Source of the DNA: a virus
Virus record (IMG/VR): IMGVR_UViG_3300046698_000089
Location: 1-37,103 of that record
Reading direction: 5' to 3' (one strand)
DNA: 37,103 nucleotides
Below the pieces are notes generated by a model. That model worked only from the letters and a program-made list of their open reading frames with translations, had not been told where the DNA came from and searched no databases. Positions 20,461 to 29,281 of the stretch are shown in pieces. Position 1 is the stretch's first letter, and every line of letters begins with the position of its first letter. The position numbers and the translations under genes were made by a program.

Positions 20461-20625
20461 TTAGAACAACCCAAGCAAACGCAGAATAACCAACAACAAA
20501 ATAATCCCCACGATCCCTCCGCCCCAGCCATAGGTCCTGCCAGGGAACTCGGTGTGCCAGCCTCCGTAGTAGCCCCCTCCACCGATCAGCAACAACATGA
20601 TGATTAGTACAACAAGTATGTTCAT
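20461..20625 (-). CDS. small membrane protein, DUF3309-like
   Basis: 54 aa, starting in a TGATG overlap with the 1964-aa gene. Two hydrophobic ends (NILVVLIIMLLLIGGG and GGGIVGIILLLVILRLLGLF) flank a short Gly/Tyr/Trp loop (YYGGWHTEFPGRTYGW). The Gly-Gly-Tyr pattern resembles DUF3309 family proteins. It may be a second holin or antiholin, given its place just before the holin-like gene (inference). Confidence 0.7.
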   Translation of the reverse strand: MNILVVLIIMLLLIGGGGYYGGWHTEFPGRTYGWGGGIVGIILLLVILRLLGLF

Positions 20626-23600
20626 CACTTGCTCCTATCATAACGACCAGCGAGATAATCCGCACCGGTCTGCGAATGACCCTTGAGGGTCCCGTACCTA
20701 CCCAAGACCAGCCAGCCCCAGGGACCCCGAGGCCGTTCATGGCCAGTCGCTACGCCATACGCGGCGCTAAGCTCCTTGGCCAGTTGTTGGGGGATGCCGG
20801 TCAGTACCCCTACTAGCCCGCCAGCATCGCGGATCATTTTCTCGGCGTGTTGGGGACTGAACCAATCTTTTTTGTTCAAGTCCCGAACCGCATCGGTAAA
20901 CTCCTTAGCAAATGTCGTGGCTAGACCAATATCCGGGTCCTTGCCTTCAAGCATTCCATTAACCACGTCCCGAATCCCGGGCCAGCTAGCCGAGGCCGTG
21001 TAGGCCAGGCCCTTAGCGGCCTTGTGTGCCCAGGAGTCCTGCGGTTCGCTGGGCAACGGACTGACCATCTGCTCCACAATCGCTGGCCAGATTGCATACG
21101 CAAACATTCCTCCAGCCACCGCCGGGATCGCTGCCATGGCCGCTCCATGCTGGCCTTCCTTAGCCAAGTCCACAGCTTCGCCGGCTTTCCACAGCGTCTC
21201 CATCTGACGGTTCATAATATCATTGAAGAAGTTATACACCGAGGTTAGCCATCCGCCAGCGACATTGGTGATCGCCGGGCGATTGGATGCAGCCGTAGAC
21301 CCATGCGCCCTGCGCACCGCTCGATCAGCCTCAAACACTGCGTCACCATGTGTCGCCCCCTCCTCCATGGCCTTGCCATACTGCGCCATCCAGGTCGGCA
21401 CCGCGGAGATAATGTCCGACATAGCAACTGGTTTGCTGGACAGCTGCATTATCTTTGCTCGCCAGGTACCGAACTTGGATCCGGCCTGGAGTTCATTAGT
21501 AGCCCCGTACAGTGTCTCTTGCCAGTTGCGATCGCGACGTTGTAGTTCCAGACTGTTCTTAATAGCAAAGTCCCAGTTCTTCTCGCCGGTTTCATCGTTA
21601 ATACTAAACAGCGACTTGACCGCATCAAAGAACCTTCCGGCCCCAACCTCGTGCATGGACAACATCGCTGCCGTTGGGGCATGCTTCAACACTGTCCCTG
21701 GGTTCCACCCTACCAGGGTAGTGATCAGGTTCTGCCGCACAAAGTCGCTGCTGGACTGCAACCAAGCCGATTCCTTCGATACATTGTTACTGGCATTCGC
21801 AATGCCCCGCAGCCAAGGGACCATGTTGTCCGAGTACTCCTTGCCATAATGCGTTGTAATAGCCCCTCGCACGGCCTTATCCCGCAACACCTTCGCTGCA
21901 TTCAACACCGCCGGTCGCAGGGCCGTGTCGTGGATCATCTGGCTGAGCCGGTTGGGCATCTGGTTCAGATCGAGGGCTAGGGGATAGGTCACCCCAGTTC
22001 GGGACTTAGTGTACCCCGCCGGCGTATACCCCGCCTCAAACCCCTCGCCCATCAGACCTTCAAGCTTAGTAAACTTCGCCGGCTCCCCGCCCCAGATCGG
22101 GTGGCGCATGGCTGGGTAGTATCCGCCGCGATAGGTACCGAACGGGGTCTCAGCAGCCCTAGCCGGAATCGACTCCGCTGGCACCCCGGAGATCGACCGA
22201 TACATCGTATCGCTACGGCCCTTCATTTCATCAAACGTATCCCAGATCTTCTGAGCGAAGTCCCAATCAGGCTTCTTGGCATTGGCATGAACCCAGGCCA
22301 TAATCGCATCAGGCTCAAGGCCATAGCCCTTAGCGAGCTTCATCATGTTGGATTTGTTACCAACATTAAGCATCACCGCCCGCAGGTTCTCGCGGTTCAT
22401 GGTGATGAGTGTATCGCCATATTCCTTCGGTCGCCGGAAGATGCTGTTAGGTATCGCCTGCTTCATATCCTCCTTATCCCCGGCATCTTTCAGCTTCCTA
22501 GCAAACTCCTTTTTCCAAGCATCTGATTGATTCACACCGTCGTGCAGGTCCCTGAACACATACTGAGTCCAATTCCCATATGGATCAAACTTATCCCAGC
22601 GACCGAACACGTTCTCCATCTGCAGAGTGCTAGCCAAGAACGCTCTGGGGAACTTGCTGATCATAGTCCCGCCAGTCTCGGTCTGGGCATTACCTTTAAA
22701 CCTAGCTACAGCCTCAACCAGCTTGGGCTTAATCTCCTGCCAGTCAGCCTCAACGCCTTGTTTGATGATCTTGCGTTCGTCGCGACCATTGTGGACTAGG
22801 GCATCAATAGACCCGGCCACGGCTCGAAACTCGGGGACCTTGAGATCCTTATACTCAGCCTTGAAGTTGGCATTATACAACTGATCCCAAACAGGAATCT
22901 CCCGCAGCCACACGGCTTTGTTAGCGACAAACTCTGGCAGCGTATTACCACTACCAGCCGCCTCAGTCTCTCGCTGCAAGTCCCCAGGTGTTCGCTTAAC
23001 CTTCTTGCCGACCTGGGCAAGAATCGAATGTATCCAGTTAGTATACTCCGGTTCAATCCCCGGCTGCACCCTCGCGGCCAGTTTCTTAGCAGTCTTATCG
23101 AACTTAGCAACTTCCTTTTCGACCTTGCGGGCTTCCTGGGCCACGGCCATCGTGACAGTCTGCTTCTGCATTGCCACAGCCGCGGACTTGAAGTCCTGCG
23201 CTGCCATGGCCTTCTCAGCATCTCGGCTATGCTTGCCCATGGTTTGCATCAGCGCGTAGGTATTGACCTTACCGATGGTTTGTTCATTGATCAGGTCCCG
23301 GGCAGCCTGCTTGATAGTATCCTTGTCAAACGCCGTGGTGCCGGCTTTCATAGCCGCTGCCATTAGCTGTTCGTGCATAACATTGAACGATGCTTCACTC
23401 AGCGCTTGATCCCTTGCATCCTCCATGATGTTCTTTTCTAGGAACCCATGTTCCCGTTCCATCCGGCGATCAGTCTCGGACTGAATAGTCTGGCGCAGGA
23501 ACTCGCCGGTTGGCATCCGAGTACCTTCGGGGGTGCGCTTGGCTTGTTCCAGAGTTGCTAGCCGATCAACCATCTCGGCCCCGGTGCTATACCCAAACAT

Positions 23601-26519
23601 ACTAGCGACCTGATCAGGCGGTAGACCATTCTTGCTAACATACTCTTTCGGCAACGCAGCCTTTTGTTCAGGTGTAAGCTCATCGGCTGCCAGAGTATAT
23701 CTCTGTCGAAGCTTCTTGCCAAACAACTCACCATTGCCCAAGAACAAATCCGCAGCCACATCCGGTCGCTGGCGAATATCCACAGCCACAGTCTTCGCCA
23801 TCTCGGCCCGGTTGGCTTTCCACTCAGCCCCCTGCCGCTTGGTCTGCTCCGCAACGGCTCGCTTCTGCGCAACCTCAATATCCGCCTCGTGCTGCTTTTC
23901 CATAGCAGCTTGAATACGGCGGAAGGTGTCTTTATCAATGCCCAGCGACTCGGCTTTGATGTTATCGAAGCCCTCAATTGACTCCCTAATATCAAACGCC
24001 CCGACAGCCCTAGGCTCGCCAGCAGGCCGCTCGCCAACCTCCCCCGAGTGAATCTTCTGAAACACTGACTCCCAGGTTTCTTCGGGACCGAAGCCGAGTT
24101 TGGATTTGATGCCATCTAACAAATCCATAATCTTCTGGAACACAGCCCCAACGCCAGTCTTCGGCCGAACCTCTGGTGCTTGCTTGGCCCACTCGCGGAA
24201 GGCCTCCGCAACCGACTCCTCAGTACGCTGTTCATCAGTCACATGTGCATAGCGATCATTGATCCCATACCGATCCGCCCAGTTCTCAGCCTTAGCCGCG
24301 GACTCCAGCGTAGACCACTCCGCATCCTTAAAGAACCCGTACCCGCGCAGGAAATGAATTGCCTCATGCCTGCCAGTCCCAACAGCATCATCCCTTAACA
24401 TATCCAACAATATAGTCGGCGGTGCACCTTTAAATGGTACATATGCCCCGCCAGCAAATGACTTGGCCCGCTGACTATACAACCCAGCAGTGGGTTCAAT
24501 CTCGATCTTCTTCCCAGTAATCCGCTGGAGCTCGTCCATAGCAGCATTGGAGAAATCAACTTGCTTCTGAGTCCATTGCACAGCCTCAGGATCACGCTTT
24601 AGCAGCGATGAGTTCTGATACCGACTCCAACCATTCTCTAGCACATCCCGGCTACGCTGGAAGTCTTGAGCTGTAATATCATCCGCATCAAGCTTCACCC
24701 TAGGCAGCGGCATCGGCCCGAAGTCATCGGCACCACTAGCTTCCCGGGCACCAGACACACGATGACCAGTGATATAGTCGTAGTCTGGATACATGCCCTT
24801 AATCTGTCGCTTCAAATCCCGCATTAGAGCCGGGCCAAAGCTATTCGCCCACCTACCAGCGACACCGTTGATCATATTGATATACAGCGTGCGATCTGCA
24901 CCGGGTGCAATCTCAATATCACCAACGTGCTTACCATTCTCATCCATCATGTTCAGGGTTTCAAGCTTGCCGCCGAATTCATCGGTGAACTGGTTAGCTT
25001 CGGTAGCGCCCTTAATGAGACTAATCTTTCGGTCCCCAATGCTAAACATCGGCTCCAGTCCACTCGCTCCCCTCACCGCGGCCAGAGGCGCATCCACCAC
25101 GGCCTTGGGCTGTGTTGGTTCTTCTTCCGCTTCGCGGGCTGTGATACCACCGGGCCACATACGAATGTCATCATGCAATCCCTTTGCTACTTGCGGATCA
25201 GCCTTGGTGATCCAGTCCTTGATGGGCACCTGAATATCGCTGTCAGTGTCTCGAGCTCCCATAAGCTGGGACTCGATGTTCGGCACCCAGCCTAACAAAC
25301 CGTCATCGGGCATTGGTGGCTTATCGCCATACAGTCCCAGTGCCGCATCGGCACGAATGCCAATGGTGTTGTCCCCATATCGCTGCTCAGCCAGCACTCC
25401 AGCTAGTTCCGGGCTGCGTTCCCGAGTCGCTGCCTTCTGCATGTTCTCGAAGTCTCGCTCCATATTCGCAACAGCGAGCATGTTGATTTGAGTCTTGGCC
25501 TCGTCAATCAGCGGATGCACACCCGAAGGCACAGGCACTCCAGCATCAGTCCATGGCTTTGCAGAAGTCGCTACATCTGGCAGGCCCAGCCCGGCTCGCA
25601 GCGCAGTATTCCCACGCTCGGCTGCCCCAGCTTCGGTCTGCGCCCGCTCTACAGTAGACGCTTTGCCTTGAGATATTCGAGTAGCATACTCCTGGACTTG
25701 TGGATCACTAAACGCCTTTCTAGGCGGAATCGGTGGCGGGGCTTCGCTACCGCCAATCAGCTTTCCAACCTCAGCCGGGATATGCATCCCCAATGCCACT
25801 AATACGGCATTGGTAGTATCAAGCAGCGATGCCTGAGCCAACGCCGGGTCTTGTTGCTTTCCGGCTGCCCAGGTAGCGAACTCTTTGAACCCCGGTATGT
25901 CGGTCGCAGCCTGTGCAAGCATAGATGCATAGCCGCCAAATTCCTGGCCAGGTACGGCTGCGACCTGAGTTAATGCTGCTAGTACAGCCCCGCCCAATCG
26001 GCCATACTTCTGCTGACCCTCAAGACGTTGCTCGGGAGTATAGGCCTCACCCCAGCCTTGTACCCCCGCTTCCTTAATCCTCTCAGCCTCAACAGCAATC
26101 CCTGTGCTACCTTGCACAAGCCCGTGCAGCAAATCAGTAAGTGTATGCGACTCCCGTGTGAACTTGTCTAGGTTCCCCCAGTCATCATTGGAGACCGACG
26201 CGGCCATGGGATGGGATTGAAGATAGGTAACCAAATCGGGATTGTTCAGCACCAGTTGCTGCGCAGCGAATTTCTTGATCTGCGCCTTCTGTTCATCCAG
26301 GTTGTTCAACGTCCACGGGGCCGGGGCACCGGTAATGTTGGACAGATCAGTCGCCTCAGCAGCATCATCCGGGTTTGCATCCAGGCCCTGATTAACCTGT
26401 ACCGCCGTATCGGTGCGGAAGCTATTCAGCCCGCGTGCAACATCGTCCTTGCCGATGTAATACGGATCGACCATCGGATCGAACTCAGTATCAGGATTCA
26501 TGGGGGTTAGTTGGTTCAC
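20625..26519 (-). CDS. giant internal virion protein, gp16-like, with metallopeptidase-type HEAIH motif
   Basis: 1964 aa from GTG 26519 (GAGAGGG 7 bases upstream; ATG 26501 is an alternative). By size and order it corresponds to the T7 gp16 class of ejected core proteins that help DNA entry. Residues 718-722 are HEAIH followed by FLRGYGFF, and residues 767-772 (EESVAE) could give the third zinc ligand, so a gluzincin-like peptidase is likely. A long coiled-coil section lies near 875-970 and 1120-1200. The C terminus (from about 1560) is helical and ends in a WLVLGRYGTL motif. I see no lytic transglycosylase signature. Confidence 0.8.
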   Translation of the reverse strand: MNQLTPMNPDTEFDPMVDPYYIGKDDVARGLNSFRTDTAVQVNQGLDANPDDAAEATDLSNITGAPAPWTLNNLDEQKAQIKKFAAQQLVLNNPDLVTYLQSHPMAASVSNDDWGNLDKFTRESHTLTDLLHGLVQGSTGIAVEAERIKEAGVQGWGEAYTPEQRLEGQQKYGRLGGAVLAALTQVAAVPGQEFGGYASMLAQAATDIPGFKEFATWAAGKQQDPALAQASLLDTTNAVLVALGMHIPAEVGKLIGGSEAPPPIPPRKAFSDPQVQEYATRISQGKASTVERAQTEAGAAERGNTALRAGLGLPDVATSAKPWTDAGVPVPSGVHPLIDEAKTQINMLAVANMERDFENMQKAATRERSPELAGVLAEQRYGDNTIGIRADAALGLYGDKPPMPDDGLLGWVPNIESQLMGARDTDSDIQVPIKDWITKADPQVAKGLHDDIRMWPGGITAREAEEEPTQPKAVVDAPLAAVRGASGLEPMFSIGDRKISLIKGATEANQFTDEFGGKLETLNMMDENGKHVGDIEIAPGADRTLYINMINGVAGRWANSFGPALMRDLKRQIKGMYPDYDYITGHRVSGAREASGADDFGPMPLPRVKLDADDITAQDFQRSRDVLENGWSRYQNSSLLKRDPEAVQWTQKQVDFSNAAMDELQRITGKKIEIEPTAGLYSQRAKSFAGGAYVPFKGAPPTILLDMLRDDAVGTGRHEAIHFLRGYGFFKDAEWSTLESAAKAENWADRYGINDRYAHVTDEQRTEESVAEAFREWAKQAPEVRPKTGVGAVFQKIMDLLDGIKSKLGFGPEETWESVFQKIHSGEVGERPAGEPRAVGAFDIRESIEGFDNIKAESLGIDKDTFRRIQAAMEKQHEADIEVAQKRAVAEQTKRQGAEWKANRAEMAKTVAVDIRQRPDVAADLFLGNGELFGKKLRQRYTLAADELTPEQKAALPKEYVSKNGLPPDQVASMFGYSTGAEMVDRLATLEQAKRTPEGTRMPTGEFLRQTIQSETDRRMEREHGFLEKNIMEDARDQALSEASFNVMHEQLMAAAMKAGTTAFDKDTIKQAARDLINEQTIGKVNTYALMQTMGKHSRDAEKAMAAQDFKSAAVAMQKQTVTMAVAQEARKVEKEVAKFDKTAKKLAARVQPGIEPEYTNWIHSILAQVGKKVKRTPGDLQRETEAAGSGNTLPEFVANKAVWLREIPVWDQLYNANFKAEYKDLKVPEFRAVAGSIDALVHNGRDERKIIKQGVEADWQEIKPKLVEAVARFKGNAQTETGGTMISKFPRAFLASTLQMENVFGRWDKFDPYGNWTQYVFRDLHDGVNQSDAWKKEFARKLKDAGDKEDMKQAIPNSIFRRPKEYGDTLITMNRENLRAVMLNVGNKSNMMKLAKGYGLEPDAIMAWVHANAKKPDWDFAQKIWDTFDEMKGRSDTMYRSISGVPAESIPARAAETPFGTYRGGYYPAMRHPIWGGEPAKFTKLEGLMGEGFEAGYTPAGYTKSRTGVTYPLALDLNQMPNRLSQMIHDTALRPAVLNAAKVLRDKAVRGAITTHYGKEYSDNMVPWLRGIANASNNVSKESAWLQSSSDFVRQNLITTLVGWNPGTVLKHAPTAAMLSMHEVGAGRFFDAVKSLFSINDETGEKNWDFAIKNSLELQRRDRNWQETLYGATNELQAGSKFGTWRAKIMQLSSKPVAMSDIISAVPTWMAQYGKAMEEGATHGDAVFEADRAVRRAHGSTAASNRPAITNVAGGWLTSVYNFFNDIMNRQMETLWKAGEAVDLAKEGQHGAAMAAIPAVAGGMFAYAIWPAIVEQMVSPLPSEPQDSWAHKAAKGLAYTASASWPGIRDVVNGMLEGKDPDIGLATTFAKEFTDAVRDLNKKDWFSPQHAEKMIRDAGGLVGVLTGIPQQLAKELSAAYGVATGHERPRGPWGWLVLGRYGTLKGHSQTGADYLAGRYDRSK

Positions 26520-28351
26520 GGCGTGACCCTCTCGGTGGACTTGGGTTTGATCGGCTGAGAGGCCTGACCATACTGCATGTAGATCATCCGCATAGCGAGG
26601 TCATTGACCAACTTACTATCCGCTTCGCTATCAAAGTCCGGATCGCGGCTGTATTGCTGTTTAAATGCCGTGGTTCCAGCTTTCTTGGCCTGTGGGCTGA
26701 ACTCAATCAGGGAGTCAAACGGCTGCTTAGTATTAATGCTCCTTAGCCCACTGAACCAAGCACCAGCGTTCTTATTGATGAGACCTTGTGCGATCTTGGT
26801 CAACTCGTCGTCATTCTTAACCGATCGCTCGGCACCAAGCCCATAGCCGACGATAGCATCGTGGTAGGCAGTTTGAAACTTGTTGTATTCATCAGGATTA
26901 GACTTCTTGTCAATACCAGCCTCAGTCAACATCTGCTGTACCGACCCCAGCGTCAGCGCATGGGTCATATTAGGATTTTGAACCTGTTGATTAATAACCT
27001 CACCTTGCATCTTCAACAAGCCCTGCCGCTGGTCGCGGGTCAGCGAACCAAACTGTGGGCTTAGCAGATCGGCATTGGCAAGGTCGTTCAATTCATCGGG
27101 AGTCGATCCAGCATTGCGATTAATTCCAATCTGCATCAACTTATAATATTGCAAATCACCTTGCGGATTATGCACCACGCCGCCAATGGACTGGTTCTTG
27201 CGAATCTGCTCAAGGATTACAGCTTGAGACTCTTTACCAAGCTCTAGGAAATGCCCTTCAAACTGCGGATTCGCAGCCTTAGCAGCTCCGTACGAGACTG
27301 GAACCTTACCATCCTTACTATCGACCCCGTCGATGGTTTGCATCAATGACTGCCGAGCCATCTGCTCAGTCTTAAACTTGAGCTGCTCGCGATTGGTCCA
27401 AAGGGTTAATCCGCGCTGTGATGCATTATCGGCAAGCTCGCCATTGCCCGGATCAGCCTTAGCCGCAGCAGCCCGCGTAGCAGCATCAATATCCTTAGGC
27501 TTTGTGTCGTCTGTAGCGTCAACATTAACCGTATGCGCGATCTTCGCCGCGGTTTTGTTCAACACCGCCGACTCAATTCGGCCCTGAATTATATCTCCAT
27601 CTTCAGGACTAAGCATTCCCGAAGACTTCATCTTCTCGAAGAACGCTTTGCCATCGGCTGGGTCGGTGTTGCTGCGGGCGATCGCTGCCTTAGCGATTTG
27701 CTTGGATAGGTAAGGCGCAGCAAGGTTGTCATTATCTGGTGTATTAGGCGCGAACCCCGTCAGATCATGCACATGATTTGCTGCGGTCCGCTTAATAGTA
27801 TCAACTATATTATTGAAGTTGGGTCCATCAGTGACGTTTACTGTTGCTAGAAGATTTCCAGCTGCATCAATTTTACCAAGACTGGCTTGCTTCTCGGCCT
27901 CATCCATCCCCTGCCTAGCCAACAAACTACCGTGCCACTCTATCATAGATTGAGCGCGCCGAGAATCATTCATATATGCTCGCGTGCCAGTGGGGCTTAA
28001 TCCATTAGCTCCATCAACCCGAATTTTATCTATATCGGCTTGATATTGCTTAAATCCATCAATCCTTTCTTGGCCTCTAAGTTGATCGAATTGTAAATAT
28101 CGTTCATTCATCTTTGAAAAGGTATTGGCCGAGGCAGCATCAGCCTTCATGCCTTCATTAAGCTCCTGCATTGCATAGGCGCGGTCTAACAGCTCCTTCC
28201 CAGCACCCTGCACCACCTCGCCCATATGAGTAATAGCCCCAGCCGTCGCTCCGCCAAAGGCCGCGATGGGCGTGTCCACATGCGCCGTCGGCGTGGGGTT
28301 TAGTTGCGGCGCTACATCCATAGTGCCAGTGTAGGGAACTTGACTAGCCAT
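26516..28351 (-). CDS. internal virion protein, gp15-like
   Basis: 611 aa; TAATG overlap with the preceding gene. It is almost wholly helical and hydrophilic, with Asn/Gln-rich stretches (GKELLDRAYAMQELNEGMKA near 49-68). The position between the gp14-like and gp16-like genes, and the length, match T7 gp15-type core proteins, which line the ejection channel. There is no enzymatic motif. Its stop overlaps the GTG start of the giant protein. Confidence 0.7.
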   Translation of the reverse strand: MASQVPYTGTMDVAPQLNPTPTAHVDTPIAAFGGATAGAITHMGEVVQGAGKELLDRAYAMQELNEGMKADAASANTFSKMNERYLQFDQLRGQERIDGFKQYQADIDKIRVDGANGLSPTGTRAYMNDSRRAQSMIEWHGSLLARQGMDEAEKQASLGKIDAAGNLLATVNVTDGPNFNNIVDTIKRTAANHVHDLTGFAPNTPDNDNLAAPYLSKQIAKAAIARSNTDPADGKAFFEKMKSSGMLSPEDGDIIQGRIESAVLNKTAAKIAHTVNVDATDDTKPKDIDAATRAAAAKADPGNGELADNASQRGLTLWTNREQLKFKTEQMARQSLMQTIDGVDSKDGKVPVSYGAAKAANPQFEGHFLELGKESQAVILEQIRKNQSIGGVVHNPQGDLQYYKLMQIGINRNAGSTPDELNDLANADLLSPQFGSLTRDQRQGLLKMQGEVINQQVQNPNMTHALTLGSVQQMLTEAGIDKKSNPDEYNKFQTAYHDAIVGYGLGAERSVKNDDELTKIAQGLINKNAGAWFSGLRSINTKQPFDSLIEFSPQAKKAGTTAFKQQYSRDPDFDSEADSKLVNDLAMRMIYMQYGQASQPIKPKSTERVTP

Positions 28352-28884
28352 TAGCTTGCCACCTGACCATACTTAAGCCATTCATTAGACACCGAGCTGA
28401 TGCCGCCAAGAATAGACGACCCGAACCCAATCTCCCCAGCAGCCATTGCATTGGTCCCGGCCATGGTGTACAACTGCGACTGTGCCCCAGCAACCGAGGC
28501 CTGCTCAGTATAGTTATATGCGGTCTTGGCTGCGTTAGAACGGATTACATCGGTGTCGAGAGAATTAAGATGCGCCTGACTGGTTCGCACTTGGGCATTA
28601 GAACCGGAGTTTACATCAAACCCAGAGCTTGCCTGCGCAGTCTTGATCTGGCCCATCTGCTGGCCAGCTTTGAGGCCATACTGTTGGGCTTGCTGTTCGC
28701 CTTGTTGGGTAGCAAACGTGGCATTCTGCAGATCAATCTGCTGATTAAGCTTCGCTATGCCTGACTGATAGTCATACATAGACTTATTAGCTTCGCCCGA
28801 TGCCAGCGATCCAAACGCGGACATAATTGATCCGCCAGCAGTCGCTCCCATACTTAGACCAGTAATTGCGCCAGGACTAGCCAT
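28351..28884 (-). CDS. internal virion protein, gp14-like
   Basis: 177 aa from ATG 28884 (GAGG 6 bases upstream; an in-frame TTG at 28896 is less likely). It is rich in Ala, Ser and Gln, with a hydrophobic glycine-rich N terminus (AITGLSMGATAGGSIMSAFG) and a coiled Gln-rich core (QQGEQQAQQYGLKAGQQMGQ). This composition is typical of gp14-type ejected proteins that form a pore in the envelope. Confidence 0.7.
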   Translation of the reverse strand: MASPGAITGLSMGATAGGSIMSAFGSLASGEANKSMYDYQSGIAKLNQQIDLQNATFATQQGEQQAQQYGLKAGQQMGQIKTAQASSGFDVNSGSNAQVRTSQAHLNSLDTDVIRSNAAKTAYNYTEQASVAGAQSQLYTMAGTNAMAAGEIGFGSSILGGISSVSNEWLKYGQVAS

Positions 28885-29281
28885 GATGTTCCTCAATAGT
28901 AAATCTAATTAGCCCTTGCTCGGCTGGCCCGAACTCAGCCCCCAGCGACTTCAACCAAGCCATGCTGTTAATATGCCCAGTACAATGCCCGACAAGCCTA
29001 GGATAGCGACTATGAAACGCTGCCATCCAGCGCCGGGCCAGGCGAGCCGTAGCGAGCGGGTGCCTAGTCACAACCTCAGTGGTATGCACCCAAGCATACG
29101 CCGAGTCAGACAGCGTCGACGCCGGGACAAACCCAACAAACCCCAACAACTCATCGCCATACCGAGCTTCGAACAGTGGATCGGCAAGCCTTGAGGCCTC
29201 GATCAGTGCTGCTGCACCAGGCCAGCCCGAGACTAGACTTTGTAATCTAGCTAGGCTAATCGGCTCCATCCGCGCGTTCAT
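28877..29281 (-). CDS. gp13-like GNAT-fold internal virion protein
   Basis: 134 aa, ATGA overlap with the nozzle gene. The pattern ARYGDELLGFVGFVPA ... VTRHPLATARLARRWMAAFH ... LKSLGAEF resembles the acetyltransferase fold of T7 gp13-type proteins, in which the fold is probably structural. The final F/L-G-F signature lies near residues 113-117. It precedes the gp14-like gene as in T7-like phages. Confidence 0.7.
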   Translation of the reverse strand: MNARMEPISLARLQSLVSGWPGAAALIEASRLADPLFEARYGDELLGFVGFVPASTLSDSAYAWVHTTEVVTRHPLATARLARRWMAAFHSRYPRLVGHCTGHINSMAWLKSLGAEFGPAEQGLIRFTIEEHHG

